6,350 nucleotides of DNA, taken from Draconibacterium orientale (lineage in GTDB: Bacteria; Bacteroidota; Bacteroidia; Bacteroidales; UBA12170). The DNA is taken from assembly GCA_020718315.1 (NCBI GenBank), contig DYSK01000113.1, positions 1 through 6,350 on the forward strand, in the 5' to 3' direction. Numbering within the stretch: the stretch's first letter is position 1; each line of letters begins with the position of its first letter. The position numbers and the translations under genes were made by a program. Below are positions 5,544-6,350 of this stretch, one piece after another. Under the pieces are notes generated by a model that made no database searches, had not been told where the DNA came from, and saw nothing but the letters and a program-made list of their open reading frames with translations.

Positions 5544-6350
5544 TTAATAAAGGTAACGTGTAATTTGACCCGCTTCAATCATTAAGAAACGGAAGATAAT
5601 TCCTCCAGCAATAACCAACATGGAAGGTGCGAAGGCCGGGATGTGAAAGCCATACAATTCCATTATCTCCAATACGGCCGGAACAATCAATCCAAGCATA
5701 ACGATAAATACCCAAAAATAAGTAGTGAAAGCTCCTCCCAAAAATATTTGAGCGGATTCAACCTGAACTTGACCACCTGCTAAAAATCCCATTATGAGGT
5801 GAGTTATCAAAAAGAGTTCGATTCCAATTAAGAGCAAATCAATTTTTGTGAAAATTTCGCGCTCGATTTTGGATTTGGACAGCCAAACAATCAATGCTGC
5901 AGCAGTTGATAATCCTGAGGTTAAAAATAACGGTCCTAAAATGGAAGTATTCCACAATGGTCTGGCATTGAATGCCGACAAAAGAATTCCCGTGTAGATC
6001 CCCAATACTACCGCCAAAACAATGAGCGGCCAAGCAATCGAGACCCGATTCTTAATTGCAATTTTTTCAAGATCATTGAGTAGTTTAATGTTCCACCAGT
6101 TGAATTTAGGCCAAATTTCTTTCACGAAAGAGGCTGCCCAAACAATGGAAAGTGGAGTAATAATCATCAAAGTCCAAGCTCCCCACGACATGGGCGACTC
6201 TAAACGAACTGTTGTATATAATCTCCAAAAATAAAGTTTATGATGTAAATCCAGAAAAAGTGCACCTAAACCAAGAACCAAAAAGATGGGTACAAACATA
6301 GGAGCAAGTTTTACGGCTGCAGGATAAATATCTTCTTTTTTGCGAATCAC
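5544..6350 (-). CDS. nrfD: NrfD/PsrC-family quinone-interacting membrane subunit (5' end outside window)
   Basis: Membrane subunit of the NrfD/PsrC type, which exchanges electrons between the quinone pool and a periplasmic iron-sulfur/molybdopterin enzyme such as polysulfide or thiosulfate reductase. The visible 268 codons hold seven hydrophobic segments; family members have eight or more, so the first helix and perhaps 50-60 residues lie beyond 6350. Typical blocks are LGALFLDLHHKLYFWRLY, SPMSWGAWTL, GIYTGILLSAFNARPLWNTS and IIFRFLMIEAGQ; the Tyr in GIYTG corresponds to a residue in the quinone-site region of PsrC. The GTG at the very edge (6350-6348) is in frame but is probably an internal Val codon, since translation from it would lack the first helix. 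The stop lies 19 bases before the first YeeE/YedE gene, so they are co-transcribed. The symbol denotes the family; polysulfide, thiosulfate and nitrite systems cannot be told apart from this subunit alone, though the neighbours favour sulfur. Confidence 0.93.
   Translation of the reverse strand: MIRKKEDIYPAAVKLAPMFVPIFLVLGLGALFLDLHHKLYFWRLYTTVRLESPMSWGAWTLMIITPLSIVWAASFVKEIWPKFNWWNIKLLNDLEKIAIKNRVSIAWPLIVLAVVLGIYTGILLSAFNARPLWNTSILGPLFLTSGLSTAAALIVWLSKSKIEREIFTKIDLLLIGIELFLITHLIMGFLAGGQVQVESAQIFLGGAFTTYFWVFIVMLGLIVPAVLEIMELYGFHIPAFAPSMLVIAGGIIFRFLMIEAGQITRYLY

Noticed and set aside
5525..5578. Longer start (ATG at 5578) for the first YeeE/YedE gene
   Set aside because: It adds 18 residues unlike the family N-terminus and overlaps the end of the NrfD gene by 35 bases; the ATG at 5524 restores the 19-base spacing seen at the neighbouring junctions.
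6348..6350. GTG at the window edge as the true start of the NrfD-like gene
   Set aside because: The protein from this point begins without the first membrane helix of the family, so the frame most likely continues past the window.

Overview
The window looks like a chromosome segment from a member of the Bacteroidota. The evidence is a SusC/RagA-type outer-membrane receptor, a Bacteroidota-style -7 promoter element (TAnnTTTG), AT-rich translation starts with no Shine-Dalgarno sequence, and moderately low GC. I cannot name the genus. There are seven protein genes, two of them cut by the window edges, and no RNA gene, IS element or CRISPR array.

Left part (1-3055), carbohydrate uptake and its regulator. 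A SusC-like TonB-dependent transporter runs leftwards from 1844 and leaves the window after 614 codons. A LacI-family repressor runs rightwards from 2054 to 3055. The roughly 210-base divergent region holds two abutting near-identical 12-mers (1976-1999) that resemble LacI-family operators, a -7 element for the regulator (2031-2038) and a small tandem decamer beside the susC start. This is the usual front end of a polysaccharide-utilisation locus. The SusD and enzyme genes would lie left of base 1, and the substrate cannot be read from what is present.

Right part (3075-6350), a compact sulfur-metabolism operon read right to left: NrfD/PsrC-type quinone-interacting membrane subunit (5' end outside the window), half-size YeeE/YedE sulfur transporter A, half-size YeeE/YedE transporter B, membrane-anchored rhodanese-like protein B, membrane-anchored rhodanese-like protein A. 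Gaps are 19, 19, 19 and 30 bases. The probable theme is movement and reduction, or conversion, of thiosulfate, polysulfide or sulfane sulfur at the cytoplasmic membrane. The [4Fe-4S] and molybdopterin partners of NrfD would be expected beyond 6350.

The most unusual point is the rhodanese pair. Both proteins have the rhodanese fold signature, but the position of the catalytic cysteine is Gly in one and Ser in the other. Both end in the same kind of tail: a Gly/Ser/Ala-rich linker, a Lys-rich patch, then Ala-Gly-Gly-Cys and stop. In protein B that terminal Cys is the only cysteine. This recalls the flexible GGCGG sulfur-carrier arm of SoxY and suggests, as inference, that the reactive thiol has moved from the active-site loop to a C-terminal swinging arm.

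The two parts converge at 3055/3075. The only clear hairpin there, a candidate terminator for the lacI-type gene, is built from the codons of the rhodanese A tail.
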